IMG/VR virus record: IMGVR_UViG_3300005289_000077
Span: 1 to 28,803 of that record
Length of the DNA: 28,803 nt
Direction: 5' to 3' (one strand)
Source of the DNA: a virus
Shown piece by piece: positions 1 to 6,168 of this stretch. The notes under the pieces were generated by a model that saw nothing but the letters and a program-made list of their open reading frames with translations, was not told the DNA's origin and ran no database searches. How positions within the stretch are numbered: position 1 is the stretch's first letter; the number at the start of each line of letters is the position of its first letter. The translations under genes and the position numbers were made by a program.

Positions 1-72
1 CGTCATAATATGCATGTGAACTAAGATATGCACGTCCTTTAGCTCCTCAATGCTTAGTTTTGTTTCGCTCAT
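1..72 (-). CDS. Partial CDS (N-terminus), unknown protein
   Basis: The first 24 codons of a leftward gene are present and the rest lies outside the window. The start ATG at 72-70 follows a GGGGTG ribosome site at a normal distance. The peptide begins MSETKLSIEELKDVHILVHM and keeps an open frame to the edge. It overlaps the preceding 31-residue ORF in another frame, as is usual in this packed operon. Too little is visible to name a family. Confidence 0.6.
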   Translation of the reverse strand, partial: MSETKLSIEELKDVHILVHMHIMT

Positions 73-142
73 ATGAACACCCCATTTCAAAACATAATAC
101 AAATCCTGCAAGTATTGATAAAACCGCTAAACTAGTTCCCAT
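47..142 (-). CDS. Small single-span membrane peptide, 31 aa
   Basis: An ATG at 142-140 follows a strong GAGGAGGAAC ribosome site with about 6 nt spacing and opens a 31-codon frame ending in TGA. The ATG overlaps the stop region of the upstream gene, as with its neighbours. Residues 4-18 (SLAVLSILAGFVLCF) form one hydrophobic span, followed by a short charged tail (SYERNKTKH) with one Cys before it. It is predicted to be a tiny inner-membrane peptide. The family is not recognised. The overlap of about 26 nt with the next gene lowers confidence. Confidence 0.5.
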   Translation of the reverse strand: MGTSLAVLSILAGFVLCFEMGCSYERNKTKH

Positions 143-686
143 AAGTACGTTCCTCCTCATCTTTTCCAAAGTTACCGCCTTTATTAGTTTGTACATTTGT
201 CCGTACATTGTAGTCACCTTCGAACGTCTTGAATGTTTTTAATAAACTATCAAGGTTCTGCATAAACAAACGGTCACTAAGTAGGTACTGCATGGTTGGT
301 ACGTAGTTGGCTTTCTTTAGTTCTTCTTCCCATTTGATTAAAACGGAATATACAAACTTTTGTGAAGAACCTGAAATTTGTCTAGTTCGTGTAATACCTA
401 TACCGCCTAGCCATATGTGGCGAACTAAAGCGGATTTCTCAGCTCGTCCCCTGAAGAACTCATTTACAATGAACATGTTCTCAATGAATGATACAGCTAG
501 TGTCATGTCGTGTGGCAGCAGCCCTGCTGCTAACGTTTCCAATGTACGTTGTGTGTTTAGGTTTAACTGTTTTAGCTGCTTAAAGATTTGATTTAACTCG
601 AATTCTACGATATACGCTTGATAAAATTCAGGCATAAGGTAGTAGTCTCTAGGCATCCTGATTTCTGTAGAAGTGTAATTTGTCAA
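132..686 (-). CDS. Hypothetical early phage protein, 184 aa
   Basis: A long leftward frame whose start is uncertain. A GAGGGGG ribosome site at about 697-702 is best placed for a TTG at 686 (9 nt spacing). A GTG at 704 lies upstream of that site and has none of its own, and the ATG at 656 has only an AGG directly against it. The product is soluble and helical, with motifs PEFYQAYIVEFELNQIFKQL and ENMFIVNEFFRGRAEKSALV. Its acidic, Asn/Gly-rich tail (about 165-184) looks disordered. It overlaps the upstream gene by 38 nt. No family is recognised. Confidence 0.75.
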   Translation of the reverse strand: MTNYTSTEIRMPRDYYLMPEFYQAYIVEFELNQIFKQLKQLNLNTQRTLETLAAGLLPHDMTLAVSFIENMFIVNEFFRGRAEKSALVRHIWLGGIGITRTRQISGSSQKFVYSVLIKWEEELKKANYVPTMQYLLSDRLFMQNLDSLLKTFKTFEGDYNVRTNVQTNKGGNFGKDEEERTYGN

Positions 687-1011
687 GTTCAACGACCCCC
701 TCACTAATAAACGGTTTAATAAATTCTTGTATGGCTTCTTTTATCCTACGCTTGTCCAACGTTGTTTGCTTTCCTCTAGGGTAGAAGTCTTTGTGCTCTT
801 TCCCCTGCATCCACAAATCAATATACCTGCTTTCTTTCGACATCTTCAATTCCCCATAAGGTGATTTAATTGTGCAACCTCCGTCTAGAAGCTCATATAC
901 CTCATTCACTAACTGGTTCACGTCACGCTCGTAAAGCGGCATATTCAAGTGTAACACTGTTGTTTTGTTTGCTACAGAACTAGGTCTGTGAGAAAACTCT
1001 AATTTAATCAT
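649..1011 (-). CDS. Hypothetical early phage protein, 120 aa
   Basis: The start is placed at the ATG at 1011 (MIKLEFSHRPSS) because a GGAGG lies 10 nt upstream. An ATG further upstream at 1035 is in frame but has the ribosome site downstream of it. The chosen ATG overlaps the stop of the preceding gene. The protein is mixed alpha/beta with a basic middle (residues about 70-100, including KEHKDFYPRGKQTTLDKRR) that could contact nucleic acid, though that is only a charge argument. It is co-transcribed with the surrounding leftward genes. Family unknown. Confidence 0.75.
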   Translation of the reverse strand: MIKLEFSHRPSSVANKTTVLHLNMPLYERDVNQLVNEVYELLDGGCTIKSPYGELKMSKESRYIDLWMQGKEHKDFYPRGKQTTLDKRRIKEAIQEFIKPFISEGVVELDKLHFYRNQDA

Positions 1012-1315
1012 TAACAACAAACCTCCAATCATCATGTTTAGGTGTAAAATTGTGTAAACTAAAGTTACTATCGAAACGTTTAATGTACGTTGTTTCTATA
1101 CCTCTGTACTGCACTTTGTGTACGTTGACTTTAGCTTTCCCATAGATAGGCAGCGATAGGACCACTAAGTGAACGAAGTCCTCACCTTCTAAAATATCTA
1201 TGACAGCAATGTGTTCGCCATCGGGAGCGTCAAATGTAGCATAAGGTTCGATAGCTCCTGCTGTGTACTCGTCAATCATTTGAGACTTTTCTACAGACGT
1301 AAAATGAAAACCCAT
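1004..1315 (-). CDS. Hypothetical early phage protein, 103 aa
   Basis: The ATG at 1315 follows a GGAGGG site at good spacing, and the stop overlaps the next ATG by a few bases. The product is predominantly beta (GEHIAVIDILEGEDFVHLVV, then KAKVNVHKVQYRGIETTYIKR) with no Cys pairs or membrane span. It is the first gene after a 100-nt gap (1316-1415) holding an inverted repeat and a TATAAT hexamer, so it could head a sub-operon. Function unknown. Confidence 0.78.
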   Translation of the reverse strand: MGFHFTSVEKSQMIDEYTAGAIEPYATFDAPDGEHIAVIDILEGEDFVHLVVLSLPIYGKAKVNVHKVQYRGIETTYIKRFDSNFSLHNFTPKHDDWRFVVND

Positions 1316-1378
1316 AAATGTACCCTCCTAATTCATTATAATACTAATCGATTAATCCTGCAATTGATTCATCCATGA

Positions 1379-1401
1379 AGTGGACAAAAAGCTTGTCCAC
1401 T
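1379..1401. repeat. 9-bp perfect inverted repeat in a gene gap
   Basis: AGTGGACAA at 1379-1387 and TTGTCCACT at 1393-1401 are exact reverse complements with a 5-nt loop. No T-run follows on either strand, so it is not a standard terminator. It lies upstream of the gene at 1004-1315 in the only sizeable gap of this part of the operon. An operator or an mRNA-processing hairpin both fit. Confidence 0.55.
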
Positions 1402-1415
1402 CTAACATTAATCAA

Positions 1416-1712
1416 TTAACGTTCTTCTATCTCCTGTATTGACATACGCTCGTAATCACCTATGTTACTAGGAGGTGACCATTCAGCTACAGGTACGAGT
1501 TGATCTTGCGGTTTAGGTTCTATTACTTCATGACCTAAAGCTCCTAGCATTTTATGAACCTCATCATAAGAATCTACACAGAAAATAGGTTCGTACATAC
1601 CTTCGACCACAATTACAGAACCTGAACGTGTTTCATTGATATTAATAATTTTTGCTGCATTAATCGTCTTTCTAAAGCCGTTCTTCGTTACTACCTCAAT
1701 AAATTGTGTCAT
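1416..1712 (-). CDS. Hypothetical early phage protein, 98 aa
   Basis: The ATG at 1712 overlaps the stop of the upstream gene and follows a GGGGAGGAAG site. The N-terminal half reads as a small beta-strand domain (FIEVVTKNGFRKTINAAKII, then SGSVIVVEGM). The C-terminal part is Pro/Glu-rich (PKPQDQLVPVAEWSPPSN). There are no transmembrane or Cys motifs. The first ~60 residues loosely resemble the small beta-barrel proteins common in Gram-positive phage early regions, but no family can be named. Confidence 0.75.
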   Translation of the reverse strand: MTQFIEVVTKNGFRKTINAAKIININETRSGSVIVVEGMYEPIFCVDSYDEVHKMLGALGHEVIEPKPQDQLVPVAEWSPPSNIGDYERMSIQEIEER

Positions 1713-2029
1713 TTTACTTCCTCCCCTTCTTTAACTACTTCGTAATCATCTTCAATGTCGCACAAGTCCCACTCAGTGTAGTATTGTTCGTCATTTTCGT
1801 ACATTTCTGACATCTGTTCTTCAGTGAAACGCTTTTTCATGCAGCACTCACAATAATGCTCGTCACCATCATTAACTACGTGACCTGACCATAAAGCCTC
1901 ACCACAATCATCACAGTACTTGTACCCAATATGTTTGCCGTTTTCGTCCTCTACCCACCATACACAAGCTTTTTCACCATCACGTGTTACAAAATCAATG
2001 CTTCTTTCAAATGCTTTCGATTTACACAT
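1709..2029 (-). CDS. Acidic Cys-rich zinc-ribbon-like protein, 106 aa
   Basis: The start is taken at the ATG at 2029 (MCKSKAFERS), 8 nt after AGGAG; the ATG three codons earlier directly abuts that site. A CDDC pair near residue 39 and a CECC cluster near residue 62, about 20 residues apart, fit a single zinc ribbon. The C-terminal 40 residues are strongly acidic (Glu/Asp/Tyr-rich). Small acidic zinc-ribbon proteins in early phage operons often bind host transcription or replication machinery, but nothing here identifies a target. Confidence 0.75.
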   Translation of the reverse strand: MCKSKAFERSIDFVTRDGEKACVWWVEDENGKHIGYKYCDDCGEALWSGHVVNDGDEHYCECCMKKRFTEEQMSEMYENDEQYYTEWDLCDIEDDYEVVKEGEEVK

Positions 2030-2066
2030 AAAAATCATCTCCTAATTAGTGTCTAGCGTGCTTTCT

Positions 2067-2121
2067 AAGACGCTTTAGCTGCTTTCCCTTAATCTTGTAA
2101 GGGAAAGCCTAAAAACGTCTT
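2067..2121. other. Large imperfect intergenic hairpin
   Basis: The core arms GCTTTCCCTTA (2081-2091) and TAAGGGAAAGC (2098-2108) pair perfectly over 11 bp with a 6-nt loop. The pairing continues outward through CTTTAG/CTAAAA-type pairs to AAGACG (2067-2072) and CGTCTT (2116-2121), giving about 22 paired bases with small bulges. It fills the gap between two leftward genes and overlaps the stop codon of the upstream one. There is no U-run downstream, so an RNase III-type processing site or stabilising hairpin is more likely than a terminator. Confidence 0.6.
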
Positions 2122-2305
2122 AAATCACTCGTATGAACTTCCCTTGTGGTGATATATAGCCGTCATTATTAGGAGCTACACGCCAACCTGCATTGAACTC
2201 GTCAATATAGTTCTGTATGTCCTCCTCTATTAAGTTGTCAATGTTTGATGATTTATAGTCTTTAGTGATGCAGAAGTGAATGTAATAGGCTAGTGATTGG
2301 TTCAT
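2120..2305 (-). CDS. Hypothetical small protein, 61 aa
   Basis: The ATG at 2305 overlaps the TGA of the upstream gene (ATGA arrangement), with AAAGGAAG upstream as ribosome site. The sequence is helical at first (MNQSLAYYIHFCITKDYK, then IDNLIEEDIQNYIDEF) and ends with a short beta-like stretch (GYISPQGKFIRVI). The stop lies at the edge of the large hairpin 2067-2121. No recognised family. Confidence 0.68.
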   Translation of the reverse strand: MNQSLAYYIHFCITKDYKSSNIDNLIEEDIQNYIDEFNAGWRVAPNNDGYISPQGKFIRVI

Positions 2306-2601
2306 TTTCGTTTACTTCCTTTCCAACGTTTTAGCTTCTTTTTACGCTTGCCTGTACGTTTGCCGTTTGCATGTCTGATATAGACATGACTTAGCAAGAT
2401 ATACCCATAAACTTTACTATTTCTACAACGAATAGATGTATATTCGCACTCGTAAAAATTCTCATCGGTAAACCGTAAGTTACGCTTTAGTAATCTGATA
2501 GGATATTTTGGATTGATACGACCCACGCACATACCGTCAGGCTGTGCTGATGCCATAGAATAAGCATATTTGTGAAGTTCAGGTTTTAGGTAAGCTTTCA
2601 T
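2302..2601 (-). CDS. Basic hypothetical protein, 99 aa
   Basis: The ATG at 2601 follows AAGGGGGCT. The last ~25 residues are extremely basic (KRTGKRKKKLKRWKGSKRK), so nucleic-acid binding is plausible on charge alone. The body carries aromatic and Cys residues (FYECEYTSIRC) but no spaced zinc motif. The gene sits between a basic upstream gene (2604-3059) and a small downstream gene in a tight operon. Family unknown. Confidence 0.72.
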   Translation of the reverse strand: MKAYLKPELHKYAYSMASAQPDGMCVGRINPKYPIRLLKRNLRFTDENFYECEYTSIRCRNSKVYGYILLSHVYIRHANGKRTGKRKKKLKRWKGSKRK

Positions 2602-2603
2602 AA

Positions 2604-3059
2604 TTACTTAGCCCCCTTGAATGATTTGTTATGACCTAGATAGCGAGCATTAATGTCTTCAGCTAGACGTTTTGCCAACTTACCTGCATATACCTGAGTT
2701 GTGCAGTTTAGCAGGTCGTAACCAAACATTCTTTCAGTCTCGTATAAGAACATTTTTCCTTCTTCATCACGACCATAGCCGTGTAAGTGGATACGCCAAT
2801 GCCCTTTAGAGGTCTGATAGTAGTACACATTTCTAGCTCGTATATTATAAGCCTCGACATCTTCTTTGATGTTTTCAATTGCAATAGTGTTAGCGTAGCG
2901 ATTGAGCTTACTACGCTTCTTCCCTTTAGGTTTAGCCTGAACCTGAACATCACTAAAAAGTGACTTTTTAACCTCACTATGAACTGTAAAACGTGGGCTG
3001 TGAACTAAAGGACGTTCAAAATATGACTTTACTAATTGTGTGATGGATGCTGTTGTCAT
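2604..3059 (-). CDS. Basic hypothetical protein, 151 aa
   Basis: The start is set at the ATG at 3059, which forms TAATG with the stop of the upstream gene and has GAGGAGTGG 6-8 nt before it. A TTG 11 codons upstream is in frame but precedes the ribosome site. A Lys-rich stretch (KPKGKKRSKLNR, residues about 44-55) precedes an alpha/beta region with several Tyr/Trp/His residues (NVYYYQTSKGHWRIHLHGYG). Possible nucleic-acid contact is an inference from charge. No family recognised. Confidence 0.75.
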   Translation of the reverse strand: MTTASITQLVKSYFERPLVHSPRFTVHSEVKKSLFSDVQVQAKPKGKKRSKLNRYANTIAIENIKEDVEAYNIRARNVYYYQTSKGHWRIHLHGYGRDEEGKMFLYETERMFGYDLLNCTTQVYAGKLAKRLAEDINARYLGHNKSFKGAK

Positions 3060-3376
3060 TATTTCCACTCCTCTAGGTTTGTTAGTTCCCAACGTTCTTC
3101 ATTTTTGAACGTGGCTTTTAGTTCTGTGCCATACTCTAAGTCGAGCATGAACGGATACTCGATTTTGTCTACACAAATAGTTGATTCAATCTCGGCTGAA
3201 GGTTGCAGCACACAATAGCTCGTATCGGTTTCATGTGTGAATGTTACGATCTCCTGATTTTCCTTGAGAACTACAGGTGTGTAGTCTTCTTGCGTGCGGC
3301 TTGACCATTTATCAGCCGTTAGGAATGAGAATGATAATGCGATAGACGTTGCGATAGCTCCAATTTTGTTTAACAT
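3059..3376 (-). CDS. Predicted secreted/surface protein, 105 aa
   Basis: The ATG at 3376 follows GGAGGAACTAAC. The N-terminus is a classical signal peptide: MLNK, a hydrophobic core (residues 5-20, IGAIATSIALSFSFLT) and a likely signal-peptidase site near Ala-21 before DKW. The mature part (~84 aa) is acidic and beta-rich with two Cys (in SYCVLQ and STICVD) 14 residues apart that could form a disulphide outside the membrane. There is no lipobox. An exported small protein in an early operon may act at the cell envelope, for example in superinfection exclusion, but this is inference. Confidence 0.75.
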   Translation of the reverse strand: MLNKIGAIATSIALSFSFLTADKWSSRTQEDYTPVVLKENQEIVTFTHETDTSYCVLQPSAEIESTICVDKIEYPFMLDLEYGTELKATFKNEERWELTNLEEWK

Positions 3377-3834
3377 GTTAGTTCCTCCATTTTGTTTAAG
3401 TTTTTCAATTGTTCAGACAGCTTCATAAAAGCAGCTTTGTCATTGACATCTAAAGCCCTGTCAATTAATGAGCGTATAACGATTTCTTCGACCTCACTAT
3501 TAGTATTTTCTCGGTATTCTGACACCTGAGGTGACTTGTTTAAAAGAGCATCTTCTACATAAGGTCCTAGCTTGTCCTCCATGTTACACACCACCATAAG
3601 TTCATACAGTGGCATCCTAATAAAACGATTCCCATTTTGGAAAACAAAGACCTCCTTCAGGTTCTGTACTTCTACAGTGCCTATATCAATAATGATTTCT
3701 TTACCTTCAACTGGTAAAAACTGATATAGTTCACCATTCTTGAGAATAGAAATGTCTTGGTGTGCGAAAACTAAACGCAGCTTAGAGCCGTTCAACTTCT
3801 TCATGAACGGATTTAGACTAATGATTTTAGGCAT
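3370..3834 (-). CDS. IDEAL-domain protein, 154 aa
   Basis: The ATG at 3834 follows CAAGGAGGGATAATC. The N-terminal ~95 residues are beta-rich and unrecognised. The C-terminal segment (residues about 115-150, with LIDRALDVNDKAAFMKLSEQ) matches the pattern of the IDEAL domain, a ~40-residue helical module found in Firmicute proteins such as YpiB and ComK-region proteins and in their phages. In this family the domain is thought to mediate protein contacts. A role in the early takeover programme is inferred from operon position. The domain call is by eye. Confidence 0.72.
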   Translation of the reverse strand: MPKIISLNPFMKKLNGSKLRLVFAHQDISILKNGELYQFLPVEGKEIIIDIGTVEVQNLKEVFVFQNGNRFIRMPLYELMVVCNMEDKLGPYVEDALLNKSPQVSEYRENTNSEVEEIVIRSLIDRALDVNDKAAFMKLSEQLKNLNKMEELTC

Positions 3835-3836
3835 GA

Positions 3837-4112
3837 TTATCCCTCCTTGACAATGTAGTAATGAACTCGTTTCCCTAGCTCTTTATTGCAATTGTAGTGC
3901 TCATATTGAGCCACTCTAGTGTCAAACGTTGACACAGGCTTGTCCATGTCGCTGTGGTATGACCATTGCATGGATATGTCCCAATAATCGTATGCAGGAT
4001 GACAGTTACTAGGACACATAGCGATTGTGATGTCCGTGAAAGTCGGCTGCTCCTTTAGTTTACGAAGAATGGCTTTCACTTGTGCTTTTGTCATTTTGAT
4101 GAATAATGGCAT
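3837..4112 (-). CDS. Hypothetical protein, 91 aa
   Basis: The start is set at the ATG at 4112 (MPLFIKMTKAQVKAILRKLK) because a GAGGGGAAT ribosome site lies just upstream. An in-frame codon at 4166 would overlap the neighbouring gene by more than 50 nt. The product has a basic N-terminal helix, then a Trp/Tyr/His-rich central region (YDYWDISMQWSYHSDMD) and two Cys separated by four residues (CPSNC). Family unknown. Confidence 0.72.
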   Translation of the reverse strand: MPLFIKMTKAQVKAILRKLKEQPTFTDITIAMCPSNCHPAYDYWDISMQWSYHSDMDKPVSTFDTRVAQYEHYNCNKELGKRVHYYIVKEG

Positions 4113-4114
4113 GA

Positions 4115-4297
4115 TTATTCCCCTCTTTCCAATGTGTTTAGAACTGTACCAATGAAGTCTAAGCAACTACCGCACACGAACTTGTCTTTTACTTTGTATA
4201 AAAGTTCGTGGTTTGTGCAATCCTTAAATTCACATGTATCTATTTTGGCTTTACCTTCAGCAATCATTTTGTTAACTAACTGAGTCGTGTTCAGCAT
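4115..4297 (-). CDS. Small four-Cys (zinc-type) protein, 60 aa
   Basis: The ATG at 4297 follows AAGGAGGACAAG and overlaps the stop of the upstream gene. CEFKDC (residues about 22-27) and CGSC (residues about 42-45) give four Cys spaced as in a small zinc finger, flanked by helices (TTQLVNKMIAEGKAKI; LDFIGTVLNTLERGE). It could be a DNA- or protein-binding early regulator. No named family. Confidence 0.7.
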   Translation of the reverse strand: MLNTTQLVNKMIAEGKAKIDTCEFKDCTNHELLYKVKDKFVCGSCLDFIGTVLNTLERGE

Positions 4298-4647
4298 GAC
4301 TTGTCCTCCTTAATCATTTTGTTTAGTTCACGGTATAGCAGCCATCCCATCTTATTCCACAGAGCTGTGGAATCTAAAGGAGTTTGGCGATTGTTCGGTA
4401 CACCTTCTAGCCATGTGTCGAGTGTATTCTGTATGTCATAGTCTGAGAACGGTATATCAATGATGTTAGGTAGACAACGCAGCCACTCAATGAAAGCAGC
4501 TTGACGGTTAGGTGTACGTTTTTGTTCGTATGGTCCATACCATTGTTCGAAAGCTTCAAGGACATCACTAGCTGTGAAATTTGTCTCGATAGAAGTATTG
4601 ATTGAATGACGAATGCGGTTAACGACGATTTTATTTGTTGATCTCAT
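4291..4647 (-). CDS. Hypothetical early phage protein, 118 aa
   Basis: The ATG at 4647 follows TTAGGAGGAACAATT. The sequence is helical and Trp-rich (EAFEQWYGPYEQKRTPNRQA, FIEWLRCLPN, LWNKMGWLLYRELNKMI), with a basic N-terminus. The segment with FTASDVLEAFEQWYG resembles an HTH-like or small helical bundle region, but this is not strong enough to call. Operon neighbours overlap on both sides. Family unknown. Confidence 0.75.
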   Translation of the reverse strand: MRSTNKIVVNRIRHSINTSIETNFTASDVLEAFEQWYGPYEQKRTPNRQAAFIEWLRCLPNIIDIPFSDYDIQNTLDTWLEGVPNNRQTPLDSTALWNKMGWLLYRELNKMIKEDKSC

Positions 4648-4684
4648 AATAATTGTTCCTCCTAATGGGTTTTAGTTTGTTGGG

Positions 4685-4810
4685 TTAATATTTTGAAGCT
4701 CCGTTACGGTCAATCTTGAATAAGCGTGTATCAATGGCATAGATGTAGGCTTTCTTTGATTCTGAAAAGCCTATGTATTTCCCGAATTCCTTTAGGTATT
4801 GAATAGTCAT
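4685..4810 (-). CDS. Small hypothetical protein, 41 aa
   Basis: The ATG at 4810 has a good AAAGGAGTC ribosome site upstream, and the frame ends with TAA at 4685. Residues read MTIQYLKEFGKYIGFSESKK at the N-terminus and end RLFKIDRNGASKY. It is basic and soluble, with no membrane span. Codon use matches the neighbouring genes. It is the first gene behind the long AT-rich leader (4811-5140), so it probably opens the left operon. Family unknown. Confidence 0.65.
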   Translation of the reverse strand: MTIQYLKEFGKYIGFSESKKAYIYAIDTRLFKIDRNGASKY

Positions 4811-5142
4811 AATAATTAGACTCCTTTGATTGTGTTATTTTAATTCATGGTAGTAATTTGACTCTTGACTTTAATAGTAGTTTATGGTATTTATACTACT
4901 TATACTTATAATACTTATATTTATATAATGATATATAATTTATATAATATATTAAGGTATATAGATATTGTATATAGTGTATAGAGAGGTGTACAGAAAC
5001 GTATACTAATTTTCGTGTAGAGATACAAAGGTGTATTCGAAAAAATTTTGAAAAAGTTCGAGAGTCAGAACTGAAAGTGTATTCAGGTTCGAACTTTTTG
5101 AGATTTTTTAAAATTTTACTTGACAAATTTACAGCGAAAATT
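4811..5142 (-). other. Untranslated AT-rich leader of the left operon
   Basis: About 330 nt with no credible gene between the promoter at 5143-5172 and the first small gene. The part 4880-4990 is almost purely A/T with many TATA/ATAT steps. The part 5041-5130 carries a terminator-like hairpin. The only long open frame (4896-5204, minus) starts at a TTG without ribosome site and ends in a Tyr/Lys repeat, so it is not counted. Confidence 0.6.
5051..5099. terminator. Nested hairpin with T-runs, possible leader attenuator
   Basis: AAAAAGTTCGA (5051-5061) and TCGAACTTTTT (5089-5099) are an exact 11-bp inverted repeat. The loop holds a second 5-bp hairpin, CTGAA (5071-5075) / TTCAG (5082-5086). 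On the minus strand the stem is followed by TTTTT and then a further T6 run. On the plus strand the right arm leads into T-rich sequence as well. It could end transcription either way or act as an attenuator 40-85 nt after the leftward start site. Confidence 0.5.
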
Positions 5143-5172
5143 AGTATAGAACTCGGTATCATTGTCAGACAA
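5143..5172 (-). promoter_or_regulatory. Leftward sigma-A-like promoter
   Basis: Reading leftward, TTGTCT (5172-5167) is followed after 18 nt by TATACT (5148-5143), a 5/6 match to the -10 consensus. The start site would be near 5136, ahead of the gene at 4685-4810 and the rest of the left operon. The -35 and most of the spacer lie inside the first copy of the 23-bp direct repeat (5152-5174), which suggests control by a protein binding there. Confidence 0.5.
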
Positions 5173-5206
5173 TTCGTTCTGAAATCAGTATCACTATCTG
5201 ACAATT
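5152..5206. repeat. Two 23-bp direct repeats, 32-bp period
   Basis: CTCGGTATCATTGTCAGACA... at 5152-5174 and ATCAGTATCACTATCTGACA... at 5184-5206 match at about 18 of 23 positions, both ending CAATT. Their starts are 32 bp apart, about three helical turns, so a protein would meet both on the same DNA face. The copy at 5152-5174 overlaps a leftward promoter. They are candidate operators; iterons are the alternative. Confidence 0.5.
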
Positions 5207-5274
5207 ATATTTATGCAAAAACATGTATATCATATTAATATACTAATATAATTCTAGTATAAGGTTAAAATCCC

Positions 5275-5562
5275 TTATTCTGCTACTTTTCGGTCAAACC
5301 ATTCTGTTAATAATTGAAAAACATGGTCACATATTTCATCCATAGTCCCATAATCTGTCATACGATATTTACCATTTTTCAATTTTCGCAATTTTCCTGT
5401 AGTTCCAAGTGGTGACCATTGGCAAAAATGGCTTATTTTTGACTGGTTATGCAGTGATAATATGGAAATATCGAAGCGTGGATTACCATTTGTGTCGTTG
5501 GAAATGCGTTCAACTATCACCAAAATTGACAAAGAATGTAATTGATATTGTTTTGCGTTCAT
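5275..5562 (-). CDS. Hypothetical protein, 95 aa
   Basis: The ATG at 5562 follows AAAGGAGCG with good spacing. It is the first gene downstream of the tandem leftward promoters at 6049-6168, and is separated from them by about 460 nt of leader and from the rest of the left operon by its own promoter and hairpin. The product is beta-rich in the middle (LSILVIVERISND, then PRFDISILSL) with a helical C-terminus (TMDEICDHVFQLLTEWFDRK). It may be an early regulator by position only. Family unknown. Confidence 0.72.
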   Translation of the reverse strand: MNAKQYQLHSLSILVIVERISNDTNGNPRFDISILSLHNQSKISHFCQWSPLGTTGKLRKLKNGKYRMTDYGTMDEICDHVFQLLTEWFDRKVAE

Positions 5563-6021
5563 AATGAAATCGCTCCTTTAGGTTTTTTATGTGTAATGCC
5601 CTTAGTTCAAAGGGATTAGTTGAGCGTGACTATTCCTCGATAGCTTCGATACAGCTCTAACTCGTTGTGTGTGCCGTTTTCCTTGCTACGGTTCTAACTC
5701 GTTGTTTGTCCTGTAGGTCTTTCACGCTCTCAAATCCTTTGAAAATGCACACGCAAGATGCATGTGTCTTGTTTTTCATCCCTTAGGTTTCAAGCCGCTT
5801 CCTATTGCTTGTCCACTAAGTGATTACTTGTGAGCCTTCCTATTCTCACACGGCAACTCAATATCTTTAGTTGTCTAGTTGTAACGCTCTTCAGCACGTG
5901 CTATTCGATTATCAATGGTCGCTTTAGTTCCCTTAGTTCCTAGCCGCTACACATACTATCGTATACTCGCTGTCGCTATTCCCTTAGTTCACTACGGTTA
6001 CCTGTGGTTTAGTCATTTAGT
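5563..6021 (-). other. Long untranslated leader of the first leftward transcript
   Basis: About 460 nt with stops in every frame on both strands; no gene is supported. It carries three copies of CCCTTAGTTC (5599-5608, 5930-5939, 5981-5990; GAACTAAGGG on the transcribed strand). It also has a repeated CTAACTCGTTGT motif near 5657 and 5695. A 40-codon frame (5657-5779, minus) has only a weak, too-close AAGGG. Such a length of transcribed but untranslated DNA could be a structured leader or small RNA, but no known RNA family is recognised. Confidence 0.5.
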
Positions 6022-6048
6022 AATCAGGTAATCCGTTAATCTGTTTAC

Positions 6049-6077
6049 AGCTTATCATGTTACTTTTAAGTTGTCAA
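6049..6077 (-). promoter_or_regulatory. Leftward early promoter, proximal copy
   Basis: Leftward TTGACA (6077-6072), 17-nt spacer, then TAAGCT (6054-6049) preceded by TG as an extended -10. An A/T-rich stretch lies upstream of the -35 and resembles an UP element. The sequence AAAACTGTTGAC around the -35 is repeated at the second promoter 91 bp away. The start site would fall near 6042, just before an operator-like box. It would transcribe the gene at 5275-5562. Confidence 0.6.
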
Positions 6078-6138
6078 CAGTTTTGTTTAAAAAGTTTTTC
6101 TCAGCTTTGCGAATTAGGTAATCCGTTGCTGTGTTTAT

Positions 6139-6168
6139 ACTGTAACATGGGATTAGGTAATCCGTCAA
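6139..6168 (-). promoter_or_regulatory. Leftward early promoter, distal copy
   Basis: Leftward TTGACG (6168-6163), 18-nt spacer, then TACAGT (6144-6139) with an upstream TG giving an extended -10. The AAAACTGTTGAC block and the A/T-rich upstream tract repeat those of the proximal promoter. A copy of the 16-bp box covers the -35/spacer and another begins 11 nt after the -10. The two promoters look like a tandem duplication. Confidence 0.6.

Noticed and set aside
60-591. Plus-strand frames at 60-242 and 307-591
   Set aside because: Antisense shadows of the well-supported minus-strand gene at 132-686; no ribosome sites.
1335-1363. TTGCAG-17-TATAAT on the minus strand before the gene at 1004-1315
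   Set aside because: The -10 is perfect but the predicted start falls inside the AGGAGGG ribosome site, which would truncate it; the -35 match is poor. Kept only as a possibility.
5119-5148. Plus-strand TTGACA with a TATA-like hexamer downstream
   Set aside because: Spacing is off, and it would transcribe toward the opposing early operon with no plus-strand gene for over 1400 nt.
4896-5204. Open frame of 102 codons on the minus strand
   Set aside because: TTG start without ribosome site, overlaps promoter and hairpin elements, and ends in Tyr/Lys low complexity from AT repeats.
5657-5779. 40-codon frame in the early leader (minus strand)
   Set aside because: Only a weak AAGGG almost touching the ATG; no overlap or coupling with other genes; contents look arbitrary.
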